Shown one piece after another: positions 45,777-55,016 of a DNA stretch of 64,000 bases. Origin of the DNA: Pandoraea captiosa (GTDB lineage: Bacteria; Pseudomonadota; Gammaproteobacteria; Burkholderiales; Burkholderiaceae). The DNA lies in contig NZ_CABPSQ010000001.1 of assembly GCF_902459775.1 (NCBI RefSeq), positions 124,001 to 188,000 of the forward strand, read 5' to 3'. The notes under the pieces are model-generated. The model worked only from the letters and a program-made list of their open reading frames with translations. It was not told where the DNA came from and made no database searches. How positions within the stretch are numbered: the first letter of the stretch is position 1; each line of letters starts with the position of its first letter. Position numbers and translations under genes: made by a program.

Positions 45777-46610
45777 TCAGGCCGCCTTCGTATTCTCTGC
45801 GCCCGCCGGTACGCCATAGCGCTTGCCCGGTGCACGATGGCTCAGACCCTGCGACATCTTGCGACGCAACGCGTCGTACGACGTCCACTCGTCGCCGTCC
45901 TGGAGCGGCGGGATCGTCACGGCTTCGCCCTGGTCGAGACCGGACAGGGCGGCATCGACAAGATCGGCGGACGTCATCAACCACTCTGGCGGCAATTCCT
46001 GGTGCGACTTGCCCGCCACATCCCAAAACTCGGTCACCGTTGCGCCCGGCAGCACGGCCTGAACCCGTACGCCGGTCTCGGCCAACTGGTGTTGCAGCGA
46101 TTGCGAGAACGCCAGCACGAAGGCTTTCGAGCCGCCGTACACATCGTTGAGCAGTTCCGGCGCAATCGCGACGATCGACGCGATGTTGATCACGGTGCCA
46201 CGCCGGCGCGCCACGAATCCGGGAACGGCTGCGTACGTCAGGCGGGTGAGCGCCGTCACGTTGACCTCGATCATGTCGGTCATGTGGTCCACGTCGGCTT
46301 GCAGGAGCGGCGCGACCGCACCGAAGCCGGCGTTGTTCACCAGCGTGTCGATGGTGGCGTCTTCGCGCAGACGCGTCTCGACGAGGGCCTGACCTTCGCG
46401 GGTTGCGAGGTCCGCGCTGAGGATGTCGACCTTGCGGCCGGTCTCGGCCTGCAGGCGCGCGGCGACGTCGCGCAAACGGGCGGTATTGCGCGCGACCAGA
46501 ATGAGGTCATGACCCCGGCGGGCGAGACGGTCGGCGTAAATCGCGCCGATGCCGGACGAGGCGCCCGTGATGAGGGCAGTGCCCGGCGTGGCTTGAGGGA
46601 TTTCGCTCAT
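45777..46610 (-). CDS. Short-chain dehydrogenase/reductase
   Basis: A 277-aa classical SDR: TALITGASSGIGAIYADRLA (cofactor binding, residues 11-30), DTLVNNAGFGAVAPLL (about 90), Ser of INIASIVA and catalytic YGGSK (about 157-161). The C-terminal 30 residues are more variable. The substrate is unknown. ATG 46610 is clear. Divergent from the GlxA-type regulator (275 bp apart), which may control it. Confidence 0.9.
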   Translation of the reverse strand: MSEIPQATPGTALITGASSGIGAIYADRLARRGHDLILVARNTARLRDVAARLQAETGRKVDILSADLATREGQALVETRLREDATIDTLVNNAGFGAVAPLLQADVDHMTDMIEVNVTALTRLTYAAVPGFVARRRGTVINIASIVAIAPELLNDVYGGSKAFVLAFSQSLQHQLAETGVRVQAVLPGATVTEFWDVAGKSHQELPPEWLMTSADLVDAALSGLDQGEAVTIPPLQDGDEWTSYDALRRKMSQGLSHRAPGKRYGVPAGAENTKAA

Positions 46611-46885
46611 GGCAATTTCGGTTCCTGTTTAGTGACGTTCAACGGGTGTTCAAAGCGTCTCGGGCGGGGCAAGTTGCGCCGTCCCATGACATGCAGTGTG
46701 GTCGACAATGCCAATGTCTCAAATGACTGGAAAACCACTTTTTCGGACAAGGTTGTCCGACACCTGTCGATCTCGTTCACTACAATCGACACATCGGTCG
46801 CGGGCCGCGCCCGAATGAGGCGCGGTGCTATTGCTCGATTGCGTCGCCATCCCCCCAAGCTGTGGCCTTTGTGCCTGACTCCGTC

Positions 46886-47833
46886 ATGACGAAACGTATT
46901 GCGTTGGTGGTCTACCCGGGCTTTCAAATGATTTCGCTGGCCGCGATGTCGGTGTTCGAGATCGCCAATTTCGGACGCGACGCACCGCTCTACGAGGTGC
47001 TGACTGTCTCCGTCGAAGGCGGATTGGTGAAGGACTCCGCAGGCATTTCTGTCGCAACGGAAGTCATCGGGCGAAGCCACTACGACACGTTGCTGGTGGC
47101 CGGTGCGACGTACGTGGTGCCGACCGAGCCCGATCTGGTCGCTGCGCTCAAACGTCTTGCACCCAGGGTGCGACGCATCGGGAGCATTTGCTCGGGCGCA
47201 TTCGTGCTCGCCGATGCAGGCTTGTTGCAAGGGCGGCGCGCCACCACCCATTGGGGCCAGGCCAGCGCGTTGCAACAGCAGCATCCCGATGTCGTGGTGG
47301 AGGACGACCGCATTTACGTCAACGACGGCGCGGTCTGGACGTCGGCGGGCATGACGGCGGGCATCGATCTGGCGCTTGCCTTGGTCGAGGCCGATTACGG
47401 CAGCGAGATCGCCCGCGAGACATCTCGTTTGCTGGTGGTGCACTACCGGCGCACCGGTGGGCAATCGCAGTTCTCGACGCTCTCCACACTGGAGCCCAGT
47501 TCGGACCGGGTGCGCGCCGCACTGGCCTATGCGCGCGAGCATTTGCGCGAACCGCTCTCGGTCGAGCAACTGGCGGCACAGGTCCATTGGAGCGCCCGGC
47601 ATTTCAGTCGCGAGTTCACGTTGCAGACCGGACTGACACCGGCCAAGGCGATCGAGAAATTACGGCTCGAGGCCGCTCAGGCACTCCTCGAAGCGGGCGA
47701 GGCCTCGATCGCGCGGGTGGCGAATGTCACCGGATTCGGAGACGAAGAGCGGATGCGCCGGGCCTTCGTGCGCACGCTCGGCAAGCCGCCGCAGGCATTG
47801 GTGCGCGAAGCGCGCGAGCGCATGCGTGCATGA
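46886..47833 (+). CDS. GlxA-family transcriptional regulator (DJ-1/PfpI plus AraC HTH)
   Basis: A 315-aa regulator. N-terminal DJ-1/PfpI amidotransferase-like domain (RIALVVYPGFQMISLAAMSV, residues 4-23; the nucleophile-elbow region RRIGSICSGAFVLADAGLLQ near 104, with Cys present) and C-terminal AraC HTH pair (about 215-315: LREPLSVEQLAAQVHWSARH, RVANVTGFGDEERMRRAFVR, GKPPQALVREARERM). Related regulators include GbdR/ArgR/CdhR of carnitine and betaine metabolism. ATG 46886 is favoured; GTG 46862 would add 8 residues. Divergent from the SDR. Confidence 0.9.
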   Translation: MTKRIALVVYPGFQMISLAAMSVFEIANFGRDAPLYEVLTVSVEGGLVKDSAGISVATEVIGRSHYDTLLVAGATYVVPTEPDLVAALKRLAPRVRRIGSICSGAFVLADAGLLQGRRATTHWGQASALQQQHPDVVVEDDRIYVNDGAVWTSAGMTAGIDLALALVEADYGSEIARETSRLLVVHYRRTGGQSQFSTLSTLEPSSDRVRAALAYAREHLREPLSVEQLAAQVHWSARHFSREFTLQTGLTPAKAIEKLRLEAAQALLEAGEASIARVANVTGFGDEERMRRAFVRTLGKPPQALVREARERMRA

Positions 47834-48225
47834 AACCAGGCGTTGGTGCGCCGACGTATCTCCGTATCTCCGTATCGCCATATCGACGTTCGGCCGTCGC
47901 GTAGCCTGCGTTGTAAGCGTTTCATGAACGATACATTTTCGCCGCGTCGCGCTTCGATCTCTCGCAAGTTGAGCTATTAATTTCTTTCAAATCAATGGGT
48001 TGAATCGTCTGGCACGGAATTCGCGTATGTGAATCGTGTATGGCGAAGCACCAACCCGGATTCTCCGCAGGCTGTTGGTCGCAGATTTCCTGTGCATCGA
48101 TGCACGGGCGGGATGCCTGTTGCCCGCGTTTTCCGCAAATGCGCTTTCGCCGTGACGCCGAACCTTATGGCGGGGTTCGACGTGTGAACCGAAGGAAATG
48201 TGTGCGCGTGCGCGGGGAGGGGACC
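47834..48225. other. 392-bp intergenic region
   Basis: No gene supported on either strand. A TGGCACGGAATTCGC sequence at 48010-48024 only partly resembles a sigma-54 site. The right end leads into the Shine-Dalgarno of the glycine-rich protein gene (GGGGAGGGG, 48214-48222). Confidence 0.45.
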
Positions 48226-48708
48226 ATGAACGGGTTCAAGGCGACTTTGGTGGCAGCTGCCGCAACGGCGATGCTTTGTGGCATTTCGATTAACGCGTCG
48301 TACGCCGCCGGTGGCGGTGGCGGAGGGCGTGGTGGTGGAGGCGGCATCGGCTTTGGCGGTGCGGGCGGCGCTGGCGGTTTGGGCGCATTCGGTGGCCCTG
48401 GCGGTCCGGGCGGCGGTGTAGGTATCGGTGGAATCGGCGGCGCAGGCGGCTGCGGTTGCGGCGGTCACAGTGGTGGTGGCGGTGGCGGCGGCACTGGCGG
48501 TGGCAGTGGTGGTGGCACCGGCGGTGGCGTGGGCGCCAGCAGCGGTGGTGGTGGCGGTGTCGGCGTCGGTGGCCCCGGCGGTCGCGGCATCGGCGGCGCT
48601 GCGGGTGGCAACGGATTAGCGGCATTCGGCGGTCCCGGCGGCTTTGGTGCGGGCGGGGGCAGCGGATGCAACATGAACGGCCAGGCGGGCGAGGAGCCCT
48701 GCCCCTGA
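48226..48708 (+). CDS. Glycine-rich exported protein, 160 aa
   Basis: ATG 48226 with a strong Shine-Dalgarno. A cleavable signal peptide (MNGFKATLVAAAATAMLCGI, cut near SYA-AGG, residue 26) precedes an almost pure Gly/Ala sequence with GGxGG and GGAGG repeats and a CGCGGHSG cysteine cluster in the middle, ending NMNGQAGEEPCP. It resembles secreted glycine-rich structural or adhesive proteins, with no recognised domain. Codon-level repeats make this a low-complexity region prone to length change. Confidence 0.7.
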   Translation: MNGFKATLVAAAATAMLCGISINASYAAGGGGGGRGGGGGIGFGGAGGAGGLGAFGGPGGPGGGVGIGGIGGAGGCGCGGHSGGGGGGGTGGGSGGGTGGGVGASSGGGGGVGVGGPGGRGIGGAAGGNGLAAFGGPGGFGAGGGSGCNMNGQAGEEPCP

Positions 48709-49130
48709 GCCAGTGGTGGGTGAGGGCCTGCATGCGTTCGGCACAGCGCATGCAGGCACTGGCCCTTGGCATGTCGAGAACGTCATGCGTCTCGCAGGTT
48801 ATTCGTCGGTTCCTGACGCGACCGGCTGACGGCTCTGCCGTCGGCCGTGCCACCCCCCCCGGCCCGTGATCAGGCTGTTCTCCCGGCGAAGCGCCCCTTC
48901 GGTGATCCGAGGGGGCGTTTTTTTGATTTGCACCGCCTATCGAAGCGAACCGGGGATATGGAAATGCCGATTATGTATTTCGCGTAAACCCGCATTTGTG
49001 GCAGCATCCCGATTCCGGTCGCGCACCCTGGCTGTCCGCCGCGCGGCCGTAGCGGATCCATCAGGTTCGCACTTACTCGCACAGGCGCTCAACAGGCGTC
49101 GGCATCGACAAGTACAAGGAGAATTCGCAC
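48709..49130. other. 422-bp intergenic region
   Basis: Contains the terminator at 48892-48924 and, further right, the upstream region of the NlpA/MetQ-type gene; AAGGAGAA (49117-49124) is its Shine-Dalgarno. No gene or riboswitch recognised. Confidence 0.5.
48892..48924 (+). terminator. Rho-independent terminator
   Basis: CGCCCCTTCGG, loop TGAT, CCGAGGGGGCG and seven T residues, downstream of the glycine-rich gene. Confidence 0.88.
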
Positions 49131-49934
49131 ATGCTGTCCCGTCAACTGATCAACGCGTTCCTCGGCGCAACGTTTGCGCTGGCATCCCTCGGCGCGTCGG
49201 CCCAGACCGCCGACAAGCCCCTGAAGGTCGGCACCATGGCCGGCTCGGACGCGCAGATCTTCGAAGTCGTGAAAAAGGTTGCCGAAAAGCGCGGCCTGTT
49301 CATCAAGATCGTCGAGTTCAGTGACTATGCACAGCCGAACGCCGCGCTCGACGCCGGCGATCTGGATGCCAACGGCTTCCAGCACAAGCCGTTTCTCGAC
49401 AGCCAGATCAAGGATCGCGGCTACAAGATCGCCACGGCCGGCCTGACCTACGTGTCGCCGCTGGGCTTCTACTCGAAGAAGTACAAGTCGCTCAAGGATC
49501 TGCCCAACGGTGCCCAAGTCGGTATCCAGAACGACCCGTCGAACGGCAATCGCGCCCTGCTGCTGCTCCAGAAGGAAGGCCTGATCAAGCTGAAAGCCGG
49601 TCTGGAAGGCAAGAACGCCACGCCGCTGGACATCGCGGAAAACCCGAAAAAGCTGAAGATCCGCGAACTTGAAGCTGCGCAATTGCCGCGCGCCCTGCCG
49701 GATCTGGATGCGGCGTCGATCAACACCAACTTCGCCGCGCAGGCCGGTCTGGTGCCCAAGCGTGACGCCATCGCCATCGAAGACCTGAAGGGGCCTTACG
49801 CGAACCTGATCGCCGTGCGCACTCAAGACCTGAACAAGCCCTGGGTCAAGCAACTGGTCGACGCTTACCACTCGGACGAAGTGAAGCAATTCATCGATGC
49901 CCAGTTCAAGGGCGCCCTGATTGCGACGTGGTAA
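49131..49934 (+). CDS. NlpA/MetQ-family substrate-binding protein
   Basis: A 267-aa periplasmic protein with signal peptide (LINAFLGATFALASLGASAQ, cleavage about residue 25). The Lipoprotein_9 fold follows: KPLKVGTMAGSDAQIFEVVK, VEFSDYAQPNAALDAGDLDA, NGFQHKPFLDSQI, AGLTYVSPLGFYSKKYKSLK and NTNFAAQAGLVPKRDAIAIE. These proteins bind methionine or related amino acids for MetNI ABC transporters. Unlike typical MetQ there is no lipobox cysteine, so it should be soluble in the periplasm. The metN and metI genes are not adjacent. It ends at a terminator (50001-50028). Confidence 0.88.
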   Translation: MLSRQLINAFLGATFALASLGASAQTADKPLKVGTMAGSDAQIFEVVKKVAEKRGLFIKIVEFSDYAQPNAALDAGDLDANGFQHKPFLDSQIKDRGYKIATAGLTYVSPLGFYSKKYKSLKDLPNGAQVGIQNDPSNGNRALLLLQKEGLIKLKAGLEGKNATPLDIAENPKKLKIRELEAAQLPRALPDLDAASINTNFAAQAGLVPKRDAIAIEDLKGPYANLIAVRTQDLNKPWVKQLVDAYHSDEVKQFIDAQFKGALIATW

Positions 49935-50000
49935 TCGGCCATCCGCCATCGACAAACCGGACATCGGTGCGCGTTGTGCGCATCGTTCGTTGTCAAAGGG

Positions 50001-50028
50001 AAACCGGGGTTTCGACCCCGGTTTTTTT
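50001..50028 (+). terminator. Rho-independent terminator
   Basis: AAACCGGGGT, loop TTCG, ACCCCGGTTT, then a T tract; it ends the NlpA/MetQ-type transcript. Confidence 0.9.
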
Positions 50029-50114
50029 ACGCCCGTCGCGCCGGGATACCGTGGCGCCGGAACCCAACGGTTTGACTAGAATGGAAGCGTGATTCCTATC
50101 GACGGGAGGCCGCC

Positions 50115-50276
50115 ATGTCCATGATCAACGTTTCGATGATGCTCGTTGCGCTGTTCGTCGGCTTCGCCATTGGCATGCTCTTCGATCATTTCTGGGTGAC
50201 GCATCACGACGAGCCATCCCGGCACAAGCGGCTCGACTGGCACGAGATGTGGGAGCGCATTCGCCATCAGCACTGA
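50115..50276 (+). CDS. 53-aa single-pass membrane protein with basic/His-rich tail
   Basis: ATG 50115 follows GGGAGG (50104-50109). An N-terminal hydrophobic helix (MLVALFVGFAIGMLFDHFWV, residues 9-28) is followed by a soluble His/Arg/Glu-rich tail (THHDEPSRHKRLDWHEMWER). The layout (Nin helix, charged cytoplasmic tail) fits small regulatory membrane proteins, but no family is recognised. It stands alone between a terminator and the convergent prpR gene. Confidence 0.6.
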   Translation: MSMINVSMMLVALFVGFAIGMLFDHFWVTHHDEPSRHKRLDWHEMWERIRHQH

Positions 50277-50329
50277 GCCGGATGGGGCCTTACTCTAGTG
50301 CTTGGTCGAGACGCGCCTGCGCGCGACGA

Positions 50330-52426
50330 TCAGCCGCCCGCGCGAAGCTTTCGCCACAGGGTGGAGCGGCTGATCCCGAGGGCTTCGCATGCGGCGTGAC
50401 GGTCGCCACCGCAGGCTGCCAACGTCGAATGAATGCGCGCGAGCTCTTCAGCGGTGCGTCGCGCGCGGCCGGTGAGCGGCGCGTCGCGCGATACGTCGTC
50501 CGTCGGCGTCATGCCGGTTTGTCGTTCCGCGTTCGTTTTTGAAACATCTGCCGCGGCGGCTTGGCGTGGCATTCCCAATTCCGGCGCAATCTCGATGAGT
50601 CGAGCCCGGCTGATTTCCCGGGCGTCGACCACATCCGCGCAAACGACTGCGATGCGCTCCAGCAGGTTTTCAAGTTCCCTGACATTTCCCGGCCAGCGGT
50701 AGGTGGCGAGCAGTGGCAGCAGCGACGCCTGCAGGGCATCGACACTCATGCGCGCGCCTGCGCGAGCGAGGGCGCGCTCCAGAAATAGCGGCGTGAGTCG
50801 CGGCAGGTCTTCCATGCGCTCGCGCAACGGCGGCAGCACCATGCGCAGGATGTTCAGGCGGTAGTAAAGGTCTTCGCGAAACAGTCCGGCGGCGACTTGC
50901 TGGCGCAGGTCCCGGTGTGTCGCGGCAATCACGCGCACGTCGCATGGTATGGGTTCGTTGGCGCCCAGGCGCAGGACTTCGCGTTCCTGCAATACGCGCA
51001 GAAGACGCGTTTGCGGCGGCATCGGCATCTCGCCGATTTCATCGAGGAAGATGGTGCCGTTGTGCGCTGTCTCAAACAGCCCGGCCTTGCCGCCGCGCCG
51101 CGCCCCGGAAAACGCGCCATCTTCATAGCCGAACAGTTCGCTCTCGAGCAGCGTCTCGGGAAATGCCGCGCAGTTGATCGCGACGAATGGATAGTCGCGT
51201 CGTCGACTGGCATTGTGAATGCCTTGCGCGAGCAGTTCCTTGCCGGTGCCGCTCTCACCGTGCACGAGCACGGTCGAATCCGTCTGCGCGTAGCGTCGGG
51301 CCAGCGCGCGAACCTGCGTCATGGCTGCCGAATCGCCGATCAGGTCGTCGAGCCGATAACGCGCCACGAGATGTCGCGGACGATGACGCGAGCGCAGCGA
51401 ACGATCGACACGCGAGAACGACTGCGAGTCCTGGCAGGTGAGCAGCGCGCCGGTGAGTGTGCCCTGATCGAGCAGCGGAATGCGGTTGATGACCCACGTT
51501 TTACCCGCCATCGACACAATGGTTTCCAGCTCGGTGCTCGCGCTCTCGAGCGTTCGCGCAATGTCGAGGGCCGGCGCAATGGCGTCGAGCGCACGCCCGA
51601 CGGCGTCTGCCACCGTCACGCCAAGCATGCCCGCCATCGAGGCGTTGATCGCTTCGATGCGCCCGTTCAGGTCGACGGCGGCCACGCCCTCGTGCAGATG
51701 ACGAAGCACTGTGTCGAGACGTTCCCGACGTTGGGCTTCGATGCGCCCGAGACGCGCCACTTCCAATGCTGTGTCGAATGCCGCGCGCACCGAGTCTTGC
51801 GAGTACAGGAAGATGCCGGTGAGCCCGGCGCGCTCGGTCAGTTGCGTGACGAGGCCCGGGCCGACGATCACTTCCATGCCTTCGTCGCGCAGCCGGTGCA
51901 CGAGATCTTCGGCATTCTGCGCGTCGACATAGGTGTGCTGGGGGATATCGATGTGAAAGGCGCTTTTGAAGCGCTCGAACTCCGGCACCGGGCGCGCATA
52001 CGACACCAGCGCGATGCGCGAGTCGGAAGAGGACGCCGGCAACGCCCGGCGCGCGCGGGCGAGCGCATGCATGACGTCCGAGCCTGTGACCTTCACCAGC
52101 ACCACGGGCAACGCGAGGCGCTCGCGCAGGAAGTCGCCGTTCGAACCGGCGGCAACGATGCCGTCAACGCTCCCCGCGGGCAGGCGTTCAAGCGCTTCGA
52201 TGACCGCCTCGTAACCCTTGTCGACGATGTGCACGTCGGCTTGGGCGGCGTAGTCGGGCACGATATCGCGGTACAGCTCGCCGAGCTTGCTGATGCCGAC
52301 CGCCCAGATGACCGGTTTGCGCATGGCAGGCATGGCGCTTGCGCGTGCGCCGATAGCGGGTCGCGCTGGCAACGCCGGGAAGTCCTGACGGTGGGGTAGC
52401 AATTCTGACGGCATCGAATTCGGCAT
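50330..52426 (-). CDS. prpR: Sigma-54-dependent propionate regulator PrpR
   Basis: A 698-aa NtrC-family activator. N-terminal PrpR_N effector domain (KPVIWAVGISKLGELYRDIV, about residues 33-52), a PAS-like region, the AAA+ core with Walker A (VHGESGTGKELLAQGIHNAS), GAFSGA loop (the usual GAFTGA with Thr to Ser), Walker B (GTIFLDEIGEMPMPPQ), and a C-terminal Fis-type HTH (GDRHAACEALGISRSTLWRK). It senses 2-methylcitrate and activates the divergent prp operon. The start is uncertain: ATG 52426 is used, with ATG 52414 (inside) and 52489 (inside the palindrome) as alternatives, none with a good Shine-Dalgarno. Confidence 0.92.
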   Translation of the reverse strand: MPNSMPSELLPHRQDFPALPARPAIGARASAMPAMRKPVIWAVGISKLGELYRDIVPDYAAQADVHIVDKGYEAVIEALERLPAGSVDGIVAAGSNGDFLRERLALPVVLVKVTGSDVMHALARARRALPASSSDSRIALVSYARPVPEFERFKSAFHIDIPQHTYVDAQNAEDLVHRLRDEGMEVIVGPGLVTQLTERAGLTGIFLYSQDSVRAAFDTALEVARLGRIEAQRRERLDTVLRHLHEGVAAVDLNGRIEAINASMAGMLGVTVADAVGRALDAIAPALDIARTLESASTELETIVSMAGKTWVINRIPLLDQGTLTGALLTCQDSQSFSRVDRSLRSRHRPRHLVARYRLDDLIGDSAAMTQVRALARRYAQTDSTVLVHGESGTGKELLAQGIHNASRRRDYPFVAINCAAFPETLLESELFGYEDGAFSGARRGGKAGLFETAHNGTIFLDEIGEMPMPPQTRLLRVLQEREVLRLGANEPIPCDVRVIAATHRDLRQQVAAGLFREDLYYRLNILRMVLPPLRERMEDLPRLTPLFLERALARAGARMSVDALQASLLPLLATYRWPGNVRELENLLERIAVVCADVVDAREISRARLIEIAPELGMPRQAAAADVSKTNAERQTGMTPTDDVSRDAPLTGRARRTAEELARIHSTLAACGGDRHAACEALGISRSTLWRKLRAGG

Positions 52427-52481
52427 GACGGCGTGGCGGATTTCGCTGGATGACGTCGCATCGTAGCATGTTGCAATAAAA

Positions 52482-52510
52482 CGTTTCATTTTTAGTTTCA
52501 AAATGAAACG
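52482..52510. promoter_or_regulatory. Perfect inverted repeat, likely PrpR operator
   Basis: CGTTTCATTTT, 7-nt spacer TAGTTTC, AAAATGAAACG: 11-bp arms without a mismatch. Placed about 150 bp upstream of the sigma-54 promoter and over the prpR leader, as expected for an enhancer that also autoregulates. Confidence 0.8.
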
Positions 52511-52653
52511 AATTGAGCCCGGGAGACGCTCCACGCCTGTCGGTGGCGTGAGGTCGACCTTGACGTAAACGTCACACGGGCAAAGAATTTCTCTCGTGAA
52601 ATGAAGGCACTAGCAGCGGGCGGCGGCGCGCGCGCTACGGGGGCCGCTAACGC

Positions 52654-52669
52654 TGGCACGCGCATTGCT
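52654..52669 (+). promoter_or_regulatory. Sigma-54 promoter of the prp operon
   Basis: TGGCACGCGCATTGCT fits the -24/-12 consensus TGGCACR-N4-TTGCW exactly and lies 118 bp upstream of prpB. Confidence 0.9.
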
Positions 52670-52787
52670 AATGAAGTGACCGCGACTTGCTGCTAATCAA
52701 TACCCATCGCAACGCATCGCGACTCAACCCACGCGAGACCGTCGGCATGCGCCGGCGAGTTACGCAAGACACGACCGAGGGACTCAA

Positions 52788-53678
52788 GTGACGCAAACCA
52801 TTCGTTCGGCCGGCGCCGCCTTCCGCGAGGCCGTCAAAACCGAGCAACCGCTGCAGGTTGTCGGTGCGATCAACGCCAACCATGCCCTGCTGGCCAAGGC
52901 AGCCGGTTTCAAGGCGATCTATCTGTCGGGCGGGGGCGTCGCCGCCGGCTCGCTCGGCCTGCCCGATCTGGGTATTTCGACCCTCGACGACGTGCTGACC
53001 GACGTGCGTCGCATCACCGACGTGTGCGACCTGCCGTTGCTCGTCGACGTCGACACCGGTTTCGGCCCGTCGGCCTTCAACATTGCCCGCACGGTACAGT
53101 CGCTGATCAAGTTCGGCGCAGGCGCGATGCATATCGAGGATCAGGTCGGCGCGAAGCGTTGCGGCCATCGTCCGGGCAAGGCCATCGTGACGCAGCAGGA
53201 GATGGTCGACCGCATCAAGGCGGCTGTCGATGCACGTACCGACGAGAACTTCGTCATCATGGCGCGCACCGACGCGCTGGCCGTCGAGGGATTGCAGGCG
53301 GCCATCGACCGGGCCTGCGCGTGCGTCGAAGCCGGTGCCGACATGATCTTCCCGGAGGCAATGACCGAACTGCCCATGTACCGGCAGTTCGCCGACGCAG
53401 TGAAGGTCCCCGTACTCGCCAACATCACCGAGTTCGGCTCGACGCCGCTGTTCACCGTCGAAGAACTCAAGAGCGCACAGGTCGGACTGGTGCTCTATCC
53501 GCTGTCGGCGTTCCGCGCCATGAACAAGGCGGCGGAAAACGTCTATCACACGATTCGTCGCGACGGCACGCAAAAGGCGGTGCTCGATACGATGCAAACA
53601 CGTGCCGAACTCTACGAGAGCATTGGCTACCACGCGTACGAACAGAAGCTCGACGCCCTGTTCGCGCAACAGAAATAA
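52788..53678 (+). CDS. prpB: 2-methylisocitrate lyase PrpB
   Basis: A 296-aa (beta/alpha)8 lyase of the PEP mutase/isocitrate lyase superfamily that splits 2-methylisocitrate into pyruvate and succinate. Hallmarks: [20 protein letters not shown] (residues 44-63), [11 protein letters not shown] (Asp metal ligand region), [20 protein letters not shown] with the KRCGH active-site cysteine, IMARTDAL and [18 protein letters not shown]. Start is GTG 52788, preceded by GAGGG. First gene of the prp operon behind the sigma-54 promoter. Confidence 0.97.
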   Translation: MTQTIRSAGAAFREAVKTEQPLQVVGAINANHALLAKAAGFKAIYLSGGGVAAGSLGLPDLGISTLDDVLTDVRRITDVCDLPLLVDVDTGFGPSAFNIARTVQSLIKFGAGAMHIEDQVGAKRCGHRPGKAIVTQQEMVDRIKAAVDARTDENFVIMARTDALAVEGLQAAIDRACACVEAGADMIFPEAMTELPMYRQFADAVKVPVLANITEFGSTPLFTVEELKSAQVGLVLYPLSAFRAMNKAAENVYHTIRRDGTQKAVLDTMQTRAELYESIGYHAYEQKLDALFAQQK

Positions 53679-53705
53679 CGAACCCCTGATCCTGGAGGAA
53701 TGAGC

Positions 53706-54857
53706 ATGAGCGAGACGACTGCCACTGGCTTCAAGCCGAAGAAATCCGTTGCCCTGTCGGGAGTGACTGCGGGCAACACGGCCCTGTGTACCGTGGGCCG
53801 TTCGGGCAACGATCTGCACTATCGCGGTTACGACATTCTGGATCTGGCACAGGCTTCGGAATTCGAAGAGATCGCGTATCTGCTGGTCTACGGCAAGCTG
53901 CCCACGGTGGCCGAACTGCGTGGCTACAAGGCCAAGCTCAAGTCGCTGCGCGGTCTGCCCGCCGCCGTGAAGGACGCCCTGGAAGCCGTGCCCGCCGCCG
54001 CGCATCCGATGGACGTGATGCGCACGGGCGTGTCGGTGCTCGGCACCGTGCTGCCGGAGAAGGACGACCACAACATTCCGGGCGCGCGCGACATCGCCGA
54101 CCGCCTCATGGCAAGCCTGGGTTCGATGCTGCTCTACTGGTATCACTACAGCCAGAACGGCGTGCGCATCGATGTGGAAACGGACGACGACAGCATCGGC
54201 GGCCACTTCCTGCATCTGCTGCACGGCGAAAAGCCGTCGGAGCAGTGGGTGCGCGCCATGCACACCTCGCTGATTCTGTACGCGGAGCACGAGTTCAACG
54301 CGTCGACCTTCACGGCGCGCGTGATCGCCGGTACCGGTTCCGACATCCATTCCGCAATCACCGGCGCCATCGGCGCACTGCGCGGCCCGAAGCATGGCGG
54401 CGCGAACGAAGTGGCGTTCGAAGTACAGAAGCGCTACAACTCGCCGGACGAGGCTGAAGCGGACATCCGTCGGCGCGTGGAAAACAAGGAAGTGATCATC
54501 GGCTTCGGTCATCCCGTCTACACCGTGAGCGATCCGCGCAACAAGGTCATCAAGGAAGTGGCCCACGAGTTGTCGAAGGCACAGCAGAACACGGCGATGT
54601 ACGACATTGCCGAGCGGCTCGAATCGGTCATGTGGGACGTCAAGAAGATGTTCCCGAACCTCGACTGGTTCAGCGCCGTGAGCTACCACATGATGGGGGT
54701 GCCGACTGCGATGTTCACGCCGCTGTTCGTGATCGCCCGCACGTCGGGCTGGAGCGCGCACATCATCGAGCAGCGCATCGACAACAAGATCATTCGCCCG
54801 AGCGCCAACTACACCGGTCCGGAAGATCAGCAGTTCGTGCCGATCGAGAAGCGCTAA
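53706..54857 (+). CDS. prpC: 2-methylcitrate synthase PrpC
   Basis: A 383-aa citrate-synthase-family enzyme that condenses propionyl-CoA with oxaloacetate. Seen: [16 protein letters not shown] and [12 protein letters not shown] (N-terminal), catalytic His regions [20 protein letters not shown] and [12 protein letters not shown], and [16 protein letters not shown]. Length is normal for PrpC rather than housekeeping citrate synthase. GGAGG (53694-53698) is properly spaced from ATG 53706; ATG 53700 is too close. Follows prpB by 27 bp. Confidence 0.96.
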   Translation: MSETTATGFKPKKSVALSGVTAGNTALCTVGRSGNDLHYRGYDILDLAQASEFEEIAYLLVYGKLPTVAELRGYKAKLKSLRGLPAAVKDALEAVPAAAHPMDVMRTGVSVLGTVLPEKDDHNIPGARDIADRLMASLGSMLLYWYHYSQNGVRIDVETDDDSIGGHFLHLLHGEKPSEQWVRAMHTSLILYAEHEFNASTFTARVIAGTGSDIHSAITGAIGALRGPKHGGANEVAFEVQKRYNSPDEAEADIRRRVENKEVIIGFGHPVYTVSDPRNKVIKEVAHELSKAQQNTAMYDIAERLESVMWDVKKMFPNLDWFSAVSYHMMGVPTAMFTPLFVIARTSGWSAHIIEQRIDNKIIRPSANYTGPEDQQFVPIEKR

Positions 54858-55016
54858 GCTGTTACAGCGCTTGTACCGAGCTTGTACCGCGCGCCTACCC
54901 GGTGAGCTCGACGCGTCGGCGGTGGGATTCCCGCTGACGCCCGACTCCCGGGCGCGATGCGCCATCTTCCTTTCGCGCCACACCGCAACCGGCCGGGCCG
55001 ACACCTTCCTCACATG

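Larger units (their letters stand above)
52427..52787. promoter_or_regulatory. prpR-prpB divergent control region
   Basis: 361 bp holding a perfect inverted repeat next to prpR (52482-52510) and a consensus sigma-54 promoter (52654-52669) for prpB. The gap of about 150 bp suits looping by PrpR, possibly aided by IHF. Confidence 0.75.

Noticed and set aside
48010-48024. TGGCACGGAATTCGC as a sigma-54 promoter.
   Set aside because: The -12 element should be TTGC; here it is TCGC, and the downstream gene is a structural glycine-rich protein with no enhancer-binding activator nearby.
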